Assembly (NCBI RefSeq): GCF_014284335.1
Contig: NZ_JACOGF010000004.1
Coordinates: 310,001 to 374,000 of the forward strand
Source of the DNA: Undibacterium hunanense
GTDB taxonomy: Bacteria; Pseudomonadota; Gammaproteobacteria; Burkholderiales; Burkholderiaceae_D
Length of the DNA stretch: 64,000 nt
Direction of reading: 5' to 3'
In this document: positions 45,234 through 54,301 of the stretch, piece after piece
How the letters are laid out: the number at the start of each line of letters is the position of its first letter
Position numbering within the stretch: the stretch's first letter is position 1
Program-made: the position numbers and the translations under genes
Notes under the pieces: model-generated
Told to the model about the DNA's origin: nothing
Databases searched by the model: none
The model's input: only the letters and a program-made list of their open reading frames with translations

Positions 45234-45397
45234 AGTTATCCTAATGAATAGTATTAGGCACTGGCTAGCGGCGACTGGCTGGTGCAGATTGTGTGTAATC
45301 CTGATCCTGGCTTGTTCCCTGCATGGCATTCCAGTGATCAATGTCATTGATCATGTAGTGATGAGCAGCCGGGATCCGTGATGTCTATATTTATTAT

Positions 45398-45418
45398 AAA
45401 TGAGACTCATTCTCATTT
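45398..45418. promoter_or_regulatory. Fur box of the hmu operon
   Basis: aaatgagactcattctcattt is a 21-base near-palindrome (one mismatched pair) with the AATGAGA...TCTCATT form usual for Fur sites. It is 165 bases before the hmuR start. Confidence 0.8.
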
Positions 45419-45701
45419 GCAAGTGAGATAGGTTTTTTCTTTTATTCGTGCCTGAAATCCGTATCAAAAAAGCAAATTGACAAGCTGCAAGGCTGGCTGG
45501 TTTTTCCATACGGCATGCTTGCAAGGCAAGCCTTACACGTTGAGTTGCATGTGATTTTTCATGAATTCTTGTTACCCAGTGCCAATTATTGTATTTATGA
45601 CAATTAAAGCCGGGATGCCGGGCTGGGCATCATCTGTTAAAATACGGCCCTTGCCTCGTGGCTCCTGGCTGCTATAAGTAGCTGCTAAATAATACAGATA
45701 G

Positions 45702-45724
45702 TGCCGGACTGCGAAAGTCTGGCA
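45702..45724 (+). other. Hairpin in the trmB leader
   Basis: A 9-bp stem (one G-U pair) closed by a GCGAA loop lies about 85 bases before trmB. No U run follows, so it is not an ordinary terminator. Role unknown. Confidence 0.4.
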
Positions 45725-45808
45725 TGAAGAGCGAGATTTGCTGCCACGTTTGCGGCGCGGCTATTGCTCACCTGCCTGAACCATCTTCCATTCTTATTGA
45801 TTTCCTGT

Positions 45809-46525
45809 ATGTCTGATTCCAAATCTGCTGACGGTGTGAAACCGCTGTTTTATGACCCTACCGAGCGCCGTATCCGTAGTTTTGTGACCCGCGCCGGACG
45901 CTTGTCCGATGCCCAGGCCAGGGCCATAGAAACCCTGGCACCGCGTTTTTGCATCCCTTATCAAAAAGCGCAACTGGATGTGGACGCGGCATTTGGTCGG
46001 CAGGCGCCCACGGTATTTGAAATTGGTTTTGGCATGGGTGAAACCAGCGCGAAGATTTCTGCCGGCATGCCGGAAAAAAACTTCATCGGGGTAGAGGTCC
46101 ATACGCCGGGCGTTGGCAGTTTATTGAAGCTGACCGATGAAATGGGTTTGCAGAATCAGCGCATCATTCAACATGATGCATTTGAAGTCTTGACGCACAT
46201 GATTGCCCCGGCTTCGCTGCATGGCATACACGTGTTTTTCCCTGACCCATGGCACAAGGCACGCCACAATAAACGCCGCCTGATACAGGGGCCGCTGGTA
46301 GCCTTGCTGGCTTCGCGCCTGGCCCCGGGCGGCTATCTGCATTGTGCGACAGACTGGGAAGAATATGCGGTGCAGATGCTGGAAGTATTAGGTGCCGAAC
46401 CGGCACTGGAAAATACGGTTGACGGCTATGCGCCACGTCCTGATTACCGTCCGGTCACCAAGTTTGAAAATCGCGGCTTGCGCCTTGGTCATGGCGTCTG
46501 GGACCTGGTTTTTCGCAAAAAGTAA
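45809..46525 (+). CDS. trmB: tRNA (guanine-N7)-methyltransferase TrmB
   Basis: The 238-residue enzyme makes m7G46 in tRNA using S-adenosylmethionine. It has [16 protein letters not shown] for SAM binding near residue 70, [16 protein letters not shown], and the catalytic region [19 protein letters not shown] with the conserved PDPW. The C-terminal [17 protein letters not shown] matches the family. I chose the ATG at 45809, as earlier codons are hydrophobic leader-like sequence outside the family. Confidence 0.95.
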   Translation: MSDSKSADGVKPLFYDPTERRIRSFVTRAGRLSDAQARAIETLAPRFCIPYQKAQLDVDAAFGRQAPTVFEIGFGMGETSAKISAGMPEKNFIGVEVHTPGVGSLLKLTDEMGLQNQRIIQHDAFEVLTHMIAPASLHGIHVFFPDPWHKARHNKRRLIQGPLVALLASRLAPGGYLHCATDWEEYAVQMLEVLGAEPALENTVDGYAPRPDYRPVTKFENRGLRLGHGVWDLVFRKK

Positions 46526-46538
46526 TCACGCATGGAAT

Positions 46539-49500
46539 TTAGTGCCGGGCTTGCAGGCTGAGGCTGACTCTGGGGCGCAAGTCGCGCCAGCGGCCTTCTG
46601 CCTTCCAGCGCGCTGACCAGTCGATGAACTGGTCGGCTGGCATGGGCCTGGCAATGCCGTAACCCTGGGCCAGCCGGCAGCCCAGTTCCAGCAGTTTGGC
46701 TCCGTGTTCCATGGTTTCCACACCTTCGGCGATGACCTGACGGTCGAACGCACCTGCCAGGCGTATCACGCCTTCGACAATATCCAGGTCTTCGACATCA
46801 TTGAGCATGTCGCGTACAAAACTCTGGTCTATCTTGAGGGTGTCAATCGGCAGTTTGCGCAGATAGGTTAATGAAGAATAGCCGGTGCCAAAGTCATCCA
46901 GGGCGAAGTGTATGCCCATTGAACGACAGCGGTTCAGGATGGCTACTGCCTGCTCCATATCGGCGATGGCGGCTGACTCCAGCACTTCCAGTTCAAAATT
47001 GGTAGCTTGAAAATACGGATGCAGCCTTAGCGCCGATTGCAGGTAGTCGCAGAAGCCATCTTCCAGCAGGTGATGGGCGCTGATATTGGCACTGACGCAC
47101 ACCTGCATCCCGCGCAATTGCCAGTGATAGGCCTGTTGCAAGGCGGCTTTGATGACCCATTCACCCACCCGTTTTTCCAGCTTGCTGCCATAGATATGCG
47201 GCAAAAATTCCATAGGTGACAGAATGCCGCGTTCCGGATGCTGCCAGCGTATCAAGGCTTCCGCACCGATGACGTCACCAGTTATCAGATCCACTTTGGG
47301 CTGGTAGTAGAGGACGAATTCTTCCTGTTCCAGGGCAATTTGCAGACGTTCCAGAATTTGCCGGCGCTGTTGGGCCTTGCGGTCATTTTCGGGATCGAAC
47401 AGATGATAGCGATTCTTGCCTGCTTCTTTTGCCAGATACATGGCATGGTCGGCATGTCGTAACAGGGTGTCGGCATCTACATTGTCATCCGGGTACAGGC
47501 TGACGCCTATGCTGGCAGAAATGGTGACGGTCACTTCATTCAATTGTATGGGCTGGCTGACGCTGGCAAGGATGCGATCGAGTATGGTGACGCTTTCTTC
47601 TGCCGATGAAATATCTGACAGCAGCAGGGCAAATTCATCACCACCCAGACGCGCCAGGGTATCGTCTGCACGCAGTACATGCTTGAGGTTTTCGGTGACG
47701 CTGATCAGCAGCGTATCACCGGCAGCATGGCCGTAATGATCATTGACGCTCTTGAAACCGTCCAGGTCAAGATAGCAGATCGCCACGGTCTTACCGGTGC
47801 GCTTGGCACGATTGACGGCCTGATCCAGACGGTCTGCCAGCAGACGCCGGTTGGGTGCGCCTGTCAACGGATCATAATTGGCGATACGTTCCAGTTCTGC
47901 TTCATGGGTTTTCAATTCACTGATATCGGTAAATATGCCTATGTAATGCTGTATCTCGCCCCTGGCGTCGCGTACGGAGGAAATGGATAGCAACTCAGGA
48001 TAAATTTCTCCATTCTTGCGCTTGTTCCATATTTCACCACGCCAGAAATCGCTGGTGCGGACTGCATTCCACATTTCTGCATAAAAGCTGTCACTATGAC
48101 GGCCCGACGACAGCAGGTTGGTGGACTGGTCGCAGATGTCTTGTTCTGTATAGCCTGTTATGCGGGTGAATGCCGGATTGATCTTGGTAATGTAGCCGTC
48201 CGGATTGACTACCATGATGCCTTCATAGCTGTTGCTGAACACGGTTGCGGCTTCACGCTGCGCCAGTTCCATGGTTTTTTTATCGGTGATATCGGTATGG
48301 GTGCCGGACATGATCAGCGGTGTGCCATCCGCAGCCCTGGAAACAATCGCGCCGCGTGTCAGTATCCAGCGCCATTCGCCCGTTTTGGTACGCAGGCGCA
48401 GTTCCAGTTCATGGGCGGCGGTGACGCCATGCCTGTGCCGGTCCAGCGATTGCTTTGACTGCAGCAGGTCTTCGGGATGCACATGGTCAACCCAGCGTTC
48501 GGGGCTTACATTCATTTCGCCGGGCTGGTAACCCAGCATGGTTTCCCAGCGCGCGCTGACCTGGAAGGTATTGGTCAGCAGATCCCAGTCCCAGTATCCC
48601 AGATCCGAGCCTTGCATGACACGCTCCAGCCTTTGTTCTCTTTCCAGCAATTCGGCGGCAGTGCGTTTTTTTTCGTCGATATCCGACAGCGTGCCAATGA
48701 CCCTGAGTGGGTAGCCATGCTCATCGCGGCTGACAGCGCGGCCTTTGGCACGCATCCATTTGATGGCACCAGACTTGGTCATCATGCGATATTCAAAATC
48801 GATATCCGGTGTGTTGCCATGCTTGTGTGCCTCGATCTGTTGCAAGGTGTTGGGTAAATCATCCGGATGTACCAGTCGCTTGAAAAAATCAAAGTCACGT
48901 GTATCGGCATCTTCTTCATAGCCTGTCATGTCGTAATAATGACGCGACCGGTACACTTTGCCACTGGGGACATCCCAGTCCCACAAACCTTCGCTGGTGG
49001 CTTCAATCGCCATTTGCAGGCGTTCCTCGCTGGCCTGCAATTGCATGGCGACGAGTTTACGCTCGGTAATATCCTGTACGCTGCCATGCAGCCTGATCAG
49101 CTTGCCCTGTGCATCCTGCAAGGCTTCACCACGGGCAATAATCCAGCGATGGCTACCGTCTGACCTGACTACTTCGGCATCACAGGTATAGGCCGTATTG
49201 GTCTGCAGTGCCTGTTCGACCGCATTGGCCAGGCGGGCCCAGCTTTCGGGTGTGAAATATTTCTGTACTTCGGGGTAGACGGCAGCAGGCAATCCGGGGT
49301 CGCGGCCATAAATTTGATAGACTTCTTCCGACCAGGTATGGACATCGGTGCGCACATCCCATTCCCAACTGCCGACTGCTGCCAGCCGCTGCGCCACGCG
49401 CATGGCGGCTTCACTTTCCCTGAGTGCTGCCTCAGCCTCCTTGCGTTCGGTCACGTTGCGGGCAATGCCAAACAGGCCGATGATTTTTCCCTTCTTGTCA

Positions 49501-50423
49501 CGCATGGGACCTTTGGTAATCATGAAGACCAGCGCCCGCCCGTCATGCGTGGCTATGTATTCATCATAGGTCTGGGTGTCGCCATTGCTGAGGATAGCCT
49601 GATCTTTTGCATGGATGCTGTCTGCCGAAGTTTTTGGAAACAGATGATGGTCATTCTTGCCTATGATTTCTGCATGCGTTTTTCCGACAAACTTTGCGCC
49701 GGCTTCATTCACGAGAATATAGCGGCCATCCACGTCCTTGACGAACACCGCATCCGAAGTACCGTACACGATGGCATCAAGCAGGTTGCGATTGCTCTGC
49801 ACCTTGAGCAGGGATTTGCGCAAGGCTTCACTCAGCAGGCTGACAGCGATGCCGCTGATCACCAGGAAACTCAGTTGCAATATATCCAGCCCTGCTTTGA
49901 TTTCAAAACTGTGCAGCGGTGGAATGACGAAATAAATCAGGCCCATTGTTGCTATCAGTGTGGTCAGCAAGCCCGGCCCCAGACCGCCAATCAGCGCACT
50001 GAGCACGATAGGCAAAACAAACATGATAAGCATGGGCCGGTTATCAAAACGGGGAGCTATCGCATCACGCAATATCAGTACTGATAAAGGAAGAATGATG
50101 GCCAGCAAGTAAACCAGGGTACGTGATGGCATTTGCTGCTGATAATCTTCCAGCAGGGCATGGCCCGACCATGCCTGATATTGTTCGTCCCTGGCGGGAA
50201 CTGCAAGCAGGGCAAGGAACAGCAGGGCACTGGTCGTGACCACAAAGAATATGCCTTTGGCATTGGAGAGCCAGGTCATGTTGCTGACCTCATTGGCGAT
50301 ATTATTGTCAACATCAGCAAGGCCGGACAGCAAACTGTCAGACAAGAATATCCATGCCAGTGCCAGCAGTAAATACAGCACTGTCACAATACCAATGTAG
50401 CGATTTCGTCGCGTAGTTGTCAT
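46539..50423 (-). CDS. Membrane GGDEF/EAL protein with about five PAS domains
   Basis: A 1294-residue inner-membrane c-di-GMP enzyme. Several TM segments occupy the first 200 residues (near 8-31, 56-75 and a DUF4118-like four-helix block from about 102). About five PAS or PAC units follow between 212 and 845. The GGDEF domain has an intact LGGDEFALLLSD (near 922) with an RADD inhibitory-site motif before it. The EAL domain has GAEALIRWQHPERG, ALDDFGTGYSSLTYL, KIDQSFV and AEGVET, so phosphodiesterase residues look complete. Both synthesis and degradation are possible; which dominates cannot be read from sequence. Confidence 0.92.
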   Translation of the reverse strand: MTTTRRNRYIGIVTVLYLLLALAWIFLSDSLLSGLADVDNNIANEVSNMTWLSNAKGIFFVVTTSALLFLALLAVPARDEQYQAWSGHALLEDYQQQMPSRTLVYLLAIILPLSVLILRDAIAPRFDNRPMLIMFVLPIVLSALIGGLGPGLLTTLIATMGLIYFVIPPLHSFEIKAGLDILQLSFLVISGIAVSLLSEALRKSLLKVQSNRNLLDAIVYGTSDAVFVKDVDGRYILVNEAGAKFVGKTHAEIIGKNDHHLFPKTSADSIHAKDQAILSNGDTQTYDEYIATHDGRALVFMITKGPMRDKKGKIIGLFGIARNVTERKEAEAALRESEAAMRVAQRLAAVGSWEWDVRTDVHTWSEEVYQIYGRDPGLPAAVYPEVQKYFTPESWARLANAVEQALQTNTAYTCDAEVVRSDGSHRWIIARGEALQDAQGKLIRLHGSVQDITERKLVAMQLQASEERLQMAIEATSEGLWDWDVPSGKVYRSRHYYDMTGYEEDADTRDFDFFKRLVHPDDLPNTLQQIEAHKHGNTPDIDFEYRMMTKSGAIKWMRAKGRAVSRDEHGYPLRVIGTLSDIDEKKRTAAELLEREQRLERVMQGSDLGYWDWDLLTNTFQVSARWETMLGYQPGEMNVSPERWVDHVHPEDLLQSKQSLDRHRHGVTAAHELELRLRTKTGEWRWILTRGAIVSRAADGTPLIMSGTHTDITDKKTMELAQREAATVFSNSYEGIMVVNPDGYITKINPAFTRITGYTEQDICDQSTNLLSSGRHSDSFYAEMWNAVRTSDFWRGEIWNKRKNGEIYPELLSISSVRDARGEIQHYIGIFTDISELKTHEAELERIANYDPLTGAPNRRLLADRLDQAVNRAKRTGKTVAICYLDLDGFKSVNDHYGHAAGDTLLISVTENLKHVLRADDTLARLGGDEFALLLSDISSAEESVTILDRILASVSQPIQLNEVTVTISASIGVSLYPDDNVDADTLLRHADHAMYLAKEAGKNRYHLFDPENDRKAQQRRQILERLQIALEQEEFVLYYQPKVDLITGDVIGAEALIRWQHPERGILSPMEFLPHIYGSKLEKRVGEWVIKAALQQAYHWQLRGMQVCVSANISAHHLLEDGFCDYLQSALRLHPYFQATNFELEVLESAAIADMEQAVAILNRCRSMGIHFALDDFGTGYSSLTYLRKLPIDTLKIDQSFVRDMLNDVEDLDIVEGVIRLAGAFDRQVIAEGVETMEHGAKLLELGCRLAQGYGIARPMPADQFIDWSARWKAEGRWRDLRPRVSLSLQARH

Positions 50424-50598
50424 GGGTAAGCTGTCTTTGCAACATCAGTCACGGGCACCAGGTCTGGTCACGGCTTATGCCGTGGTATGCGATCCTGGCC
50501 ACATGAATCTGCTGCAAAATGAAACTAGTCTTGCAGCATCGTCTTGTCTTAAGCAACACCGCTTGCAACGGTGCCTGATCAACTTGCTTTGCAATTAT

Positions 50599-50658
50599 TG
50601 CGATACGGACCGTGATACAGACTGCGATACAGATTGAACTACAGATTGAAATACAGTT
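50599..50658. repeat. Five 12-bp tandem repeats
   Basis: Five contiguous 12-base units with consensus tgcgatacagat, each differing by one to three bases, lie 176-235 bases upstream of the GGDEF/EAL start codon. Confidence 0.8.
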
Positions 50659-50759
50659 TTACTGGCATCCATACTTGCTGTCATCGGCAGGCGATGGCGG
50701 GGTATATGGTGATATCAAGAAAAATAAGGGAAAAAATAAGGAAAATCAGAGGTCAGCCT

Positions 50760-50781
50760 GAAATTGCCTTGAAGCAATTTC
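50760..50781. terminator. Perfect 8-bp hairpin past the SNF2 helicase gene
   Basis: gaaattgc (50760-50767) pairs with gcaatttc (50774-50781) over a 6-base loop. It is AT-rich and lacks a U tract. It lies within the intergenic gap rightward-upstream of the GGDEF/EAL gene and left of the helicase stop, so it could be a weak terminator or a binding site. Confidence 0.35.
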
Positions 50782-50925
50782 AAGATTAACATGCGTCTGA
50801 TCTTCGCAGCTAGTAAGATGTGACAACTATGTTTTTTTGTCAACTGAGAAAAAGACAAAATTTGCAAATTAGACAAAAATTTATCTTTGGGTTGCTTTCG
50901 CGCACTGATTTATACCCGTTTTGCC

Positions 50926-53460
50926 TTATGTATGATTACCAAGCGTTGCACTCAATGGGGCCAGCAGGGCTTGCAGGTCTTCTGCACTGAATTTTTGTGA
51001 AAACGCGGTATCGCTACCGAGCACTCCTTCCGCCAAGGCAGCCTTGCGCGCCTGCAAGCCCAGTATGCGTTCTTCTATACTACCTTCGACCAGCAGTTTG
51101 TAGATGAATACGGCCTGGTCTTGCCCTATGCGGTGGGCGCGGGCGTTGGCCTGTTCTTCGACAGCCGGATTCCACCACGGGTCCATATGGATGATGGTGT
51201 CGGCAGCGGTCAGGTTCAGACCCACACCGCCAGCTTTGAGGCTGATCAGCATGATGGGAACCTGCCTGTCCTGAAACTGCGCGACTACCGTACCACGGCT
51301 GGCTGTTGCGGTTTTGCCGGTCAGCATCAGATAGCCAAGGTCAAGTTCAGTCAGCATGGTGGCAATCAGTTCCAGCATTTCCGTGAATTGCGAAAACACC
51401 AGAATGCGACGGCCCTCAGCTACCAGCGCCGGCAGCATGTCGGCCAGCATGTCGAGCTTGGCTCTTTCCATGTCAGGTGGCAAGTTCTTTTGGCCTTTTA
51501 GCAACTGCGGGTCGCAGCAAACCTGGCGCAGCTTCAGCAGGGCATCAAGGATGGTGATCTGTGCGCCATCAAACCCCTTGCGTTGCAGTATGCGCCTTAC
51601 CTGTTCATCGGCAGCGACACGTACGCTTTCATACAGTTCACGCTGTTTGCCTTGCAGCCGCAGGCGCTTGATGACTTCGGTACGGGGTGGTAATTCTGTT
51701 GCTACGTCATCCTTGCGTCGTCGCAGGATGAAGGGGCGTACACGTTGCGCCAGCAATTGCGCCCGCAGTGTTTCACCATTGACTTCGATGGGTTTGCGCC
51801 ACAGGCGCGAAAAACTGCGTATGTCACCCAGAAAGCCAGGCATTAAAAAATCAAACTGGGTCCACAATTCACCCAGGTTATTTTCCAGAGGCGTGCCCGT
51901 CATGCACAGCCTGTGTCTGGCCTGAATGCGGCGCACGGCATCGGCGCTGCGGCTGGCAGCATTCTTGACCGTTTGTGCTTCATCCAGTATCAGAAAATGA
52001 AATTCCTGCGCGGCCAGTGCATCCAGATCACGCCATAACAAAGGGTAGGTGGTCAGCACCACATCCGCCTGACGGATGTCGGCAAACAGGTCGCTGCGTT
52101 CCGGCCCTTGCAGGGTCAGAACACGCAAGGCCGGGGCCATGCGCTGCGCTTCGGCCTGCCAGTTGAAGATCAGTGAAGTCGGCAAGACTATCAGAGCGGG
52201 GATATCGAGCCGGCCTTCCTGTTTTTCTATCAGCAGATGGGCCAGTACCTGGGCGGTTTTGCCCAGGCCCATGTCATCCGCCAGTATGCCTGCCAGATGT
52301 TGCTCGCGCAGATATTGCAGCCATGCCACGCCATGCAACTGGTAGGGGCGCAAAGTCACACCCAGGCCAGTGGGTGCTGCCACGGCACGCGGGCTGCCGG
52401 TCTTTTTCAGGCGCTGCGCCAGATTCCGCAAGCCAACGTCACCTTGCAATTGCCAGCCACCGTAAGGGCCGGCGCGCGCAGGCTGGCTGTCGAGCAGGCT
52501 GACACGCAGGGCTTCCAGCCGGTAATTGTCCCAGGCGGATAATTGCACTGGCCCTTCCGTCTGCGGCCTGTCGGTCAGCAAATCCAGCATGTGGATGACG
52601 ATGGCTTTCAAGGGCGCTGCCGTGGCATCAATGCGCTTACCGCCGGGGGCGCGCAATTGTATGATGGCCATGTCGTCTATCTGCCTTATCTGCCTGGCAT
52701 TCAGCCAGCGGGCATCGCGTTGCAGCAGATGGGCCAGCATGGGCACCAGATCCAGTACCTCGCCTTCGATTTCTATGCCCAGGCTCAGCATCCATGAGCC
52801 CTCGCGTGCCGGCAAGCCCAGTGGTGTGATGACTTCGGTGCGGTTACGCATGCGTGACGCCACCTGCTTGCCGGTGATGGCACCGGTGTTTTCATCGATG
52901 ATCAAATGCCAGGCATCGACCGGCACACTTTCATGCGCGAAACCGGGGCGTACCACAACTTGCCAGCCTAGTGCCTGCATCTCAGGCAACCTGTCGGCCC
53001 AGAAATCAGAAAAGAAGCCTTCCTGCACCAGGCTCCACAGAGGGCCAAAATTGTCGGCTACTGCCTGGTTGCGCCATTGCAGGCTTATCGCAGGCAGGGG
53101 TTGCAGGCCGATGTCCCAGACCTTGTCCAGTGCATCGGCTTCTGCCCCAAGATCACGTAACAGGCTGATGGCTTTGTTTTCTGCATCGTGCAATAACTGG
53201 GTGGAATGTGGGCGGCGGTTCAGCAAGGCGGTAGGGGCCGCTGTTTCCCAGCGCAGACCGGTATCGGTGTTATACAGCCAGTCGATTTCGACGACGGTGA
53301 CACTGCCACCACGCGGGCCAAAATCACCACTGGGTTTCATGCCCAGCAAGCCATCACCTCTGTGCAGGGTTTGCAGAGTAATGCGCGGGCGGAAATGCCC
53401 GGTGACTTCAGGCAAACCACGCGGTGCCGGTTTATCTTCCTTCAAAATGCGCCTTCGCAA
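50926..53460 (-). CDS. SNF2-family DEAD/DEAH-like helicase
   Basis: An 844-residue ATP-dependent DNA translocase. The N-terminal 350 residues are not a recognised domain and lack a SWIM motif. The helicase core runs from about 370: ILADDMGLGKTAQVLAHLL (Walker A, near 397), ILDEAQTVKNAASRS (Walker B, near 491), CMTGTPLENNLGELWTQFDF, RILVFSQFTEMLELI, ISLKAGGVGLNLTAAD, and RAHRIGQ near 778. Proteins of this type remodel DNA-protein complexes; the target is unknown. It overlaps the upstream hydratase gene by 29 bases, an odd pairing of functions. Confidence 0.9.
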   Translation of the reverse strand: MRRRILKEDKPAPRGLPEVTGHFRPRITLQTLHRGDGLLGMKPSGDFGPRGGSVTVVEIDWLYNTDTGLRWETAAPTALLNRRPHSTQLLHDAENKAISLLRDLGAEADALDKVWDIGLQPLPAISLQWRNQAVADNFGPLWSLVQEGFFSDFWADRLPEMQALGWQVVVRPGFAHESVPVDAWHLIIDENTGAITGKQVASRMRNRTEVITPLGLPAREGSWMLSLGIEIEGEVLDLVPMLAHLLQRDARWLNARQIRQIDDMAIIQLRAPGGKRIDATAAPLKAIVIHMLDLLTDRPQTEGPVQLSAWDNYRLEALRVSLLDSQPARAGPYGGWQLQGDVGLRNLAQRLKKTGSPRAVAAPTGLGVTLRPYQLHGVAWLQYLREQHLAGILADDMGLGKTAQVLAHLLIEKQEGRLDIPALIVLPTSLIFNWQAEAQRMAPALRVLTLQGPERSDLFADIRQADVVLTTYPLLWRDLDALAAQEFHFLILDEAQTVKNAASRSADAVRRIQARHRLCMTGTPLENNLGELWTQFDFLMPGFLGDIRSFSRLWRKPIEVNGETLRAQLLAQRVRPFILRRRKDDVATELPPRTEVIKRLRLQGKQRELYESVRVAADEQVRRILQRKGFDGAQITILDALLKLRQVCCDPQLLKGQKNLPPDMERAKLDMLADMLPALVAEGRRILVFSQFTEMLELIATMLTELDLGYLMLTGKTATASRGTVVAQFQDRQVPIMLISLKAGGVGLNLTAADTIIHMDPWWNPAVEEQANARAHRIGQDQAVFIYKLLVEGSIEERILGLQARKAALAEGVLGSDTAFSQKFSAEDLQALLAPLSATLGNHT

Positions 53461-54268
53461 AACGTAGTTGCATTAAACCCAGATTGCCAAACTGCACGCT
53501 GATATCAGTATTCAATGGCACTTGCGGGCTGCCCGCATACGAACCTGTGATGATGGCTTGCCCGGCTCGCAGCCCCATGCCCTGGCTGCGCAGGAATTCT
53601 GCCAGCCAGTACAGTGGCAGACGCGGCTGGCCAGCCGGATGCTGTCCATCCAGAATTACAGCGGCTTCGCTGGCCACCTTTATACTGATGGGCATACTCC
53701 GGGTTTGACCTGCCAGTTGATGATCGACACGCGGCCCCAGCACCAGACCCTGATTGAACAGGCAATCCGCCAGATGGTCGCAGAAGGCCAACTGATCTGC
53801 ATTGGCGTAGCGTGTATGGATCAGTTCCAGTGCCAGCCGTGTCTCATCAATGGCGGCGTCAACTTCCGCTGCTGTATAGGGTGTGGCTCTTGCAGGTAAA
53901 TCATGCCTGAGGATGAAGGCAAGTTCCGGCTCTATCTTCACTTGCTGATTGTAGCGATCGTCACGATTGTCACGATCGTCACTCCAGACCATGTGCGTTT
54001 GTGCAGATGCTTCATGCACGTCATTGGCATAGATGGGTGCAAGCACCCATTTGTCATCAGCGGGCATACCACACTTCCAGCCGGCAATGTCCTGATGATG
54101 CAAGTCTCTGACTAAATCGCTCACTGCGCACTGTATGTCAAATGCGGCCTGCAAGCTTGTTGGGCGGCACGATACCGGCAGCGCCGGGCCTTGTTCACCA
54201 AGCAGACGTCGCTCCAGCAAAATTCTGGCGGCATGGACAGGGCCGGTTTGCTGTCTGGATTCGTTCAT
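53432..54268 (-). CDS. 2-keto-4-pentenoate hydratase-like protein (FAH superfamily)
   Basis: The 278-residue protein resembles MhpD/DmpE-type hydratases. IEPELAFILRHDLP holds the conserved metal-binding glutamates, DIAGWKCGMP lies ahead of it, and GMGLRAGQAIITGSYAG closes the fold. Such enzymes add water to 2-hydroxypenta-2,4-dienoate in aromatic ring catabolism, but no other meta-pathway gene is nearby, so its substrate is open. A 9-bp tandem repeat within the gene (53955-53981) encodes the acidic/basic run DDRDNRDDR, an insertion probably made by slippage. Confidence 0.78.
   Translation of the reverse strand: MNESRQQTGPVHAARILLERRLLGEQGPALPVSCRPTSLQAAFDIQCAVSDLVRDLHHQDIAGWKCGMPADDKWVLAPIYANDVHEASAQTHMVWSDDRDNRDDRYNQQVKIEPELAFILRHDLPARATPYTAAEVDAAIDETRLALELIHTRYANADQLAFCDHLADCLFNQGLVLGPRVDHQLAGQTRSMPISIKVASEAAVILDGQHPAGQPRLPLYWLAEFLRSQGMGLRAGQAIITGSYAGSPQVPLNTDISVQFGNLGLMQLRFAKAHFEGR
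53955..53981. repeat. Three 9-bp tandem repeats inside the hydratase gene
   Basis: cgatcgtca, cgattgtca and cgatcgtca follow one another without gap. They keep the reading frame and encode repeated D-D-R / D-N-R triplets in a loop just before the metal-binding region. Confidence 0.75.
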
Positions 54269-54301
54269 GATGATAGTCGGTGAAAAACTGAAGCATGTAT
54301 T

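Larger units (their letters stand above)
45234..45808. other. Divergent control region between hmuR and trmB
   Basis: This 575-base stretch contains the Fur box (45398-45418) toward hmuR and a leader hairpin (45702-45724) toward trmB. I found no HemP-like small gene here, although one often accompanies haem operons. Confidence 0.55.
50424..50925. other. 502-base gap upstream of the GGDEF/EAL gene
   Basis: The gap holds a 12-bp tandem repeat (50599-50658), a perfect hairpin (50760-50781) and an A-rich tract (50715-50750) with repeated aaataagg. No gene is supported. The promoter of the GGDEF/EAL gene should lie near its left end. Confidence 0.5.

Noticed and set aside
45234..45808. A possible HemP-type small gene before hmuR
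   Set aside because: I looked for a 50-70-codon frame with a ribosome site on either strand and did not find a convincing one.
50422..50637. Rightward frame containing the 12-bp repeats (repeating D-T-D residues)
   Set aside because: It starts across the GGDEF/EAL start codon region in the opposite direction and is explained by the tandem repeats rather than coding.
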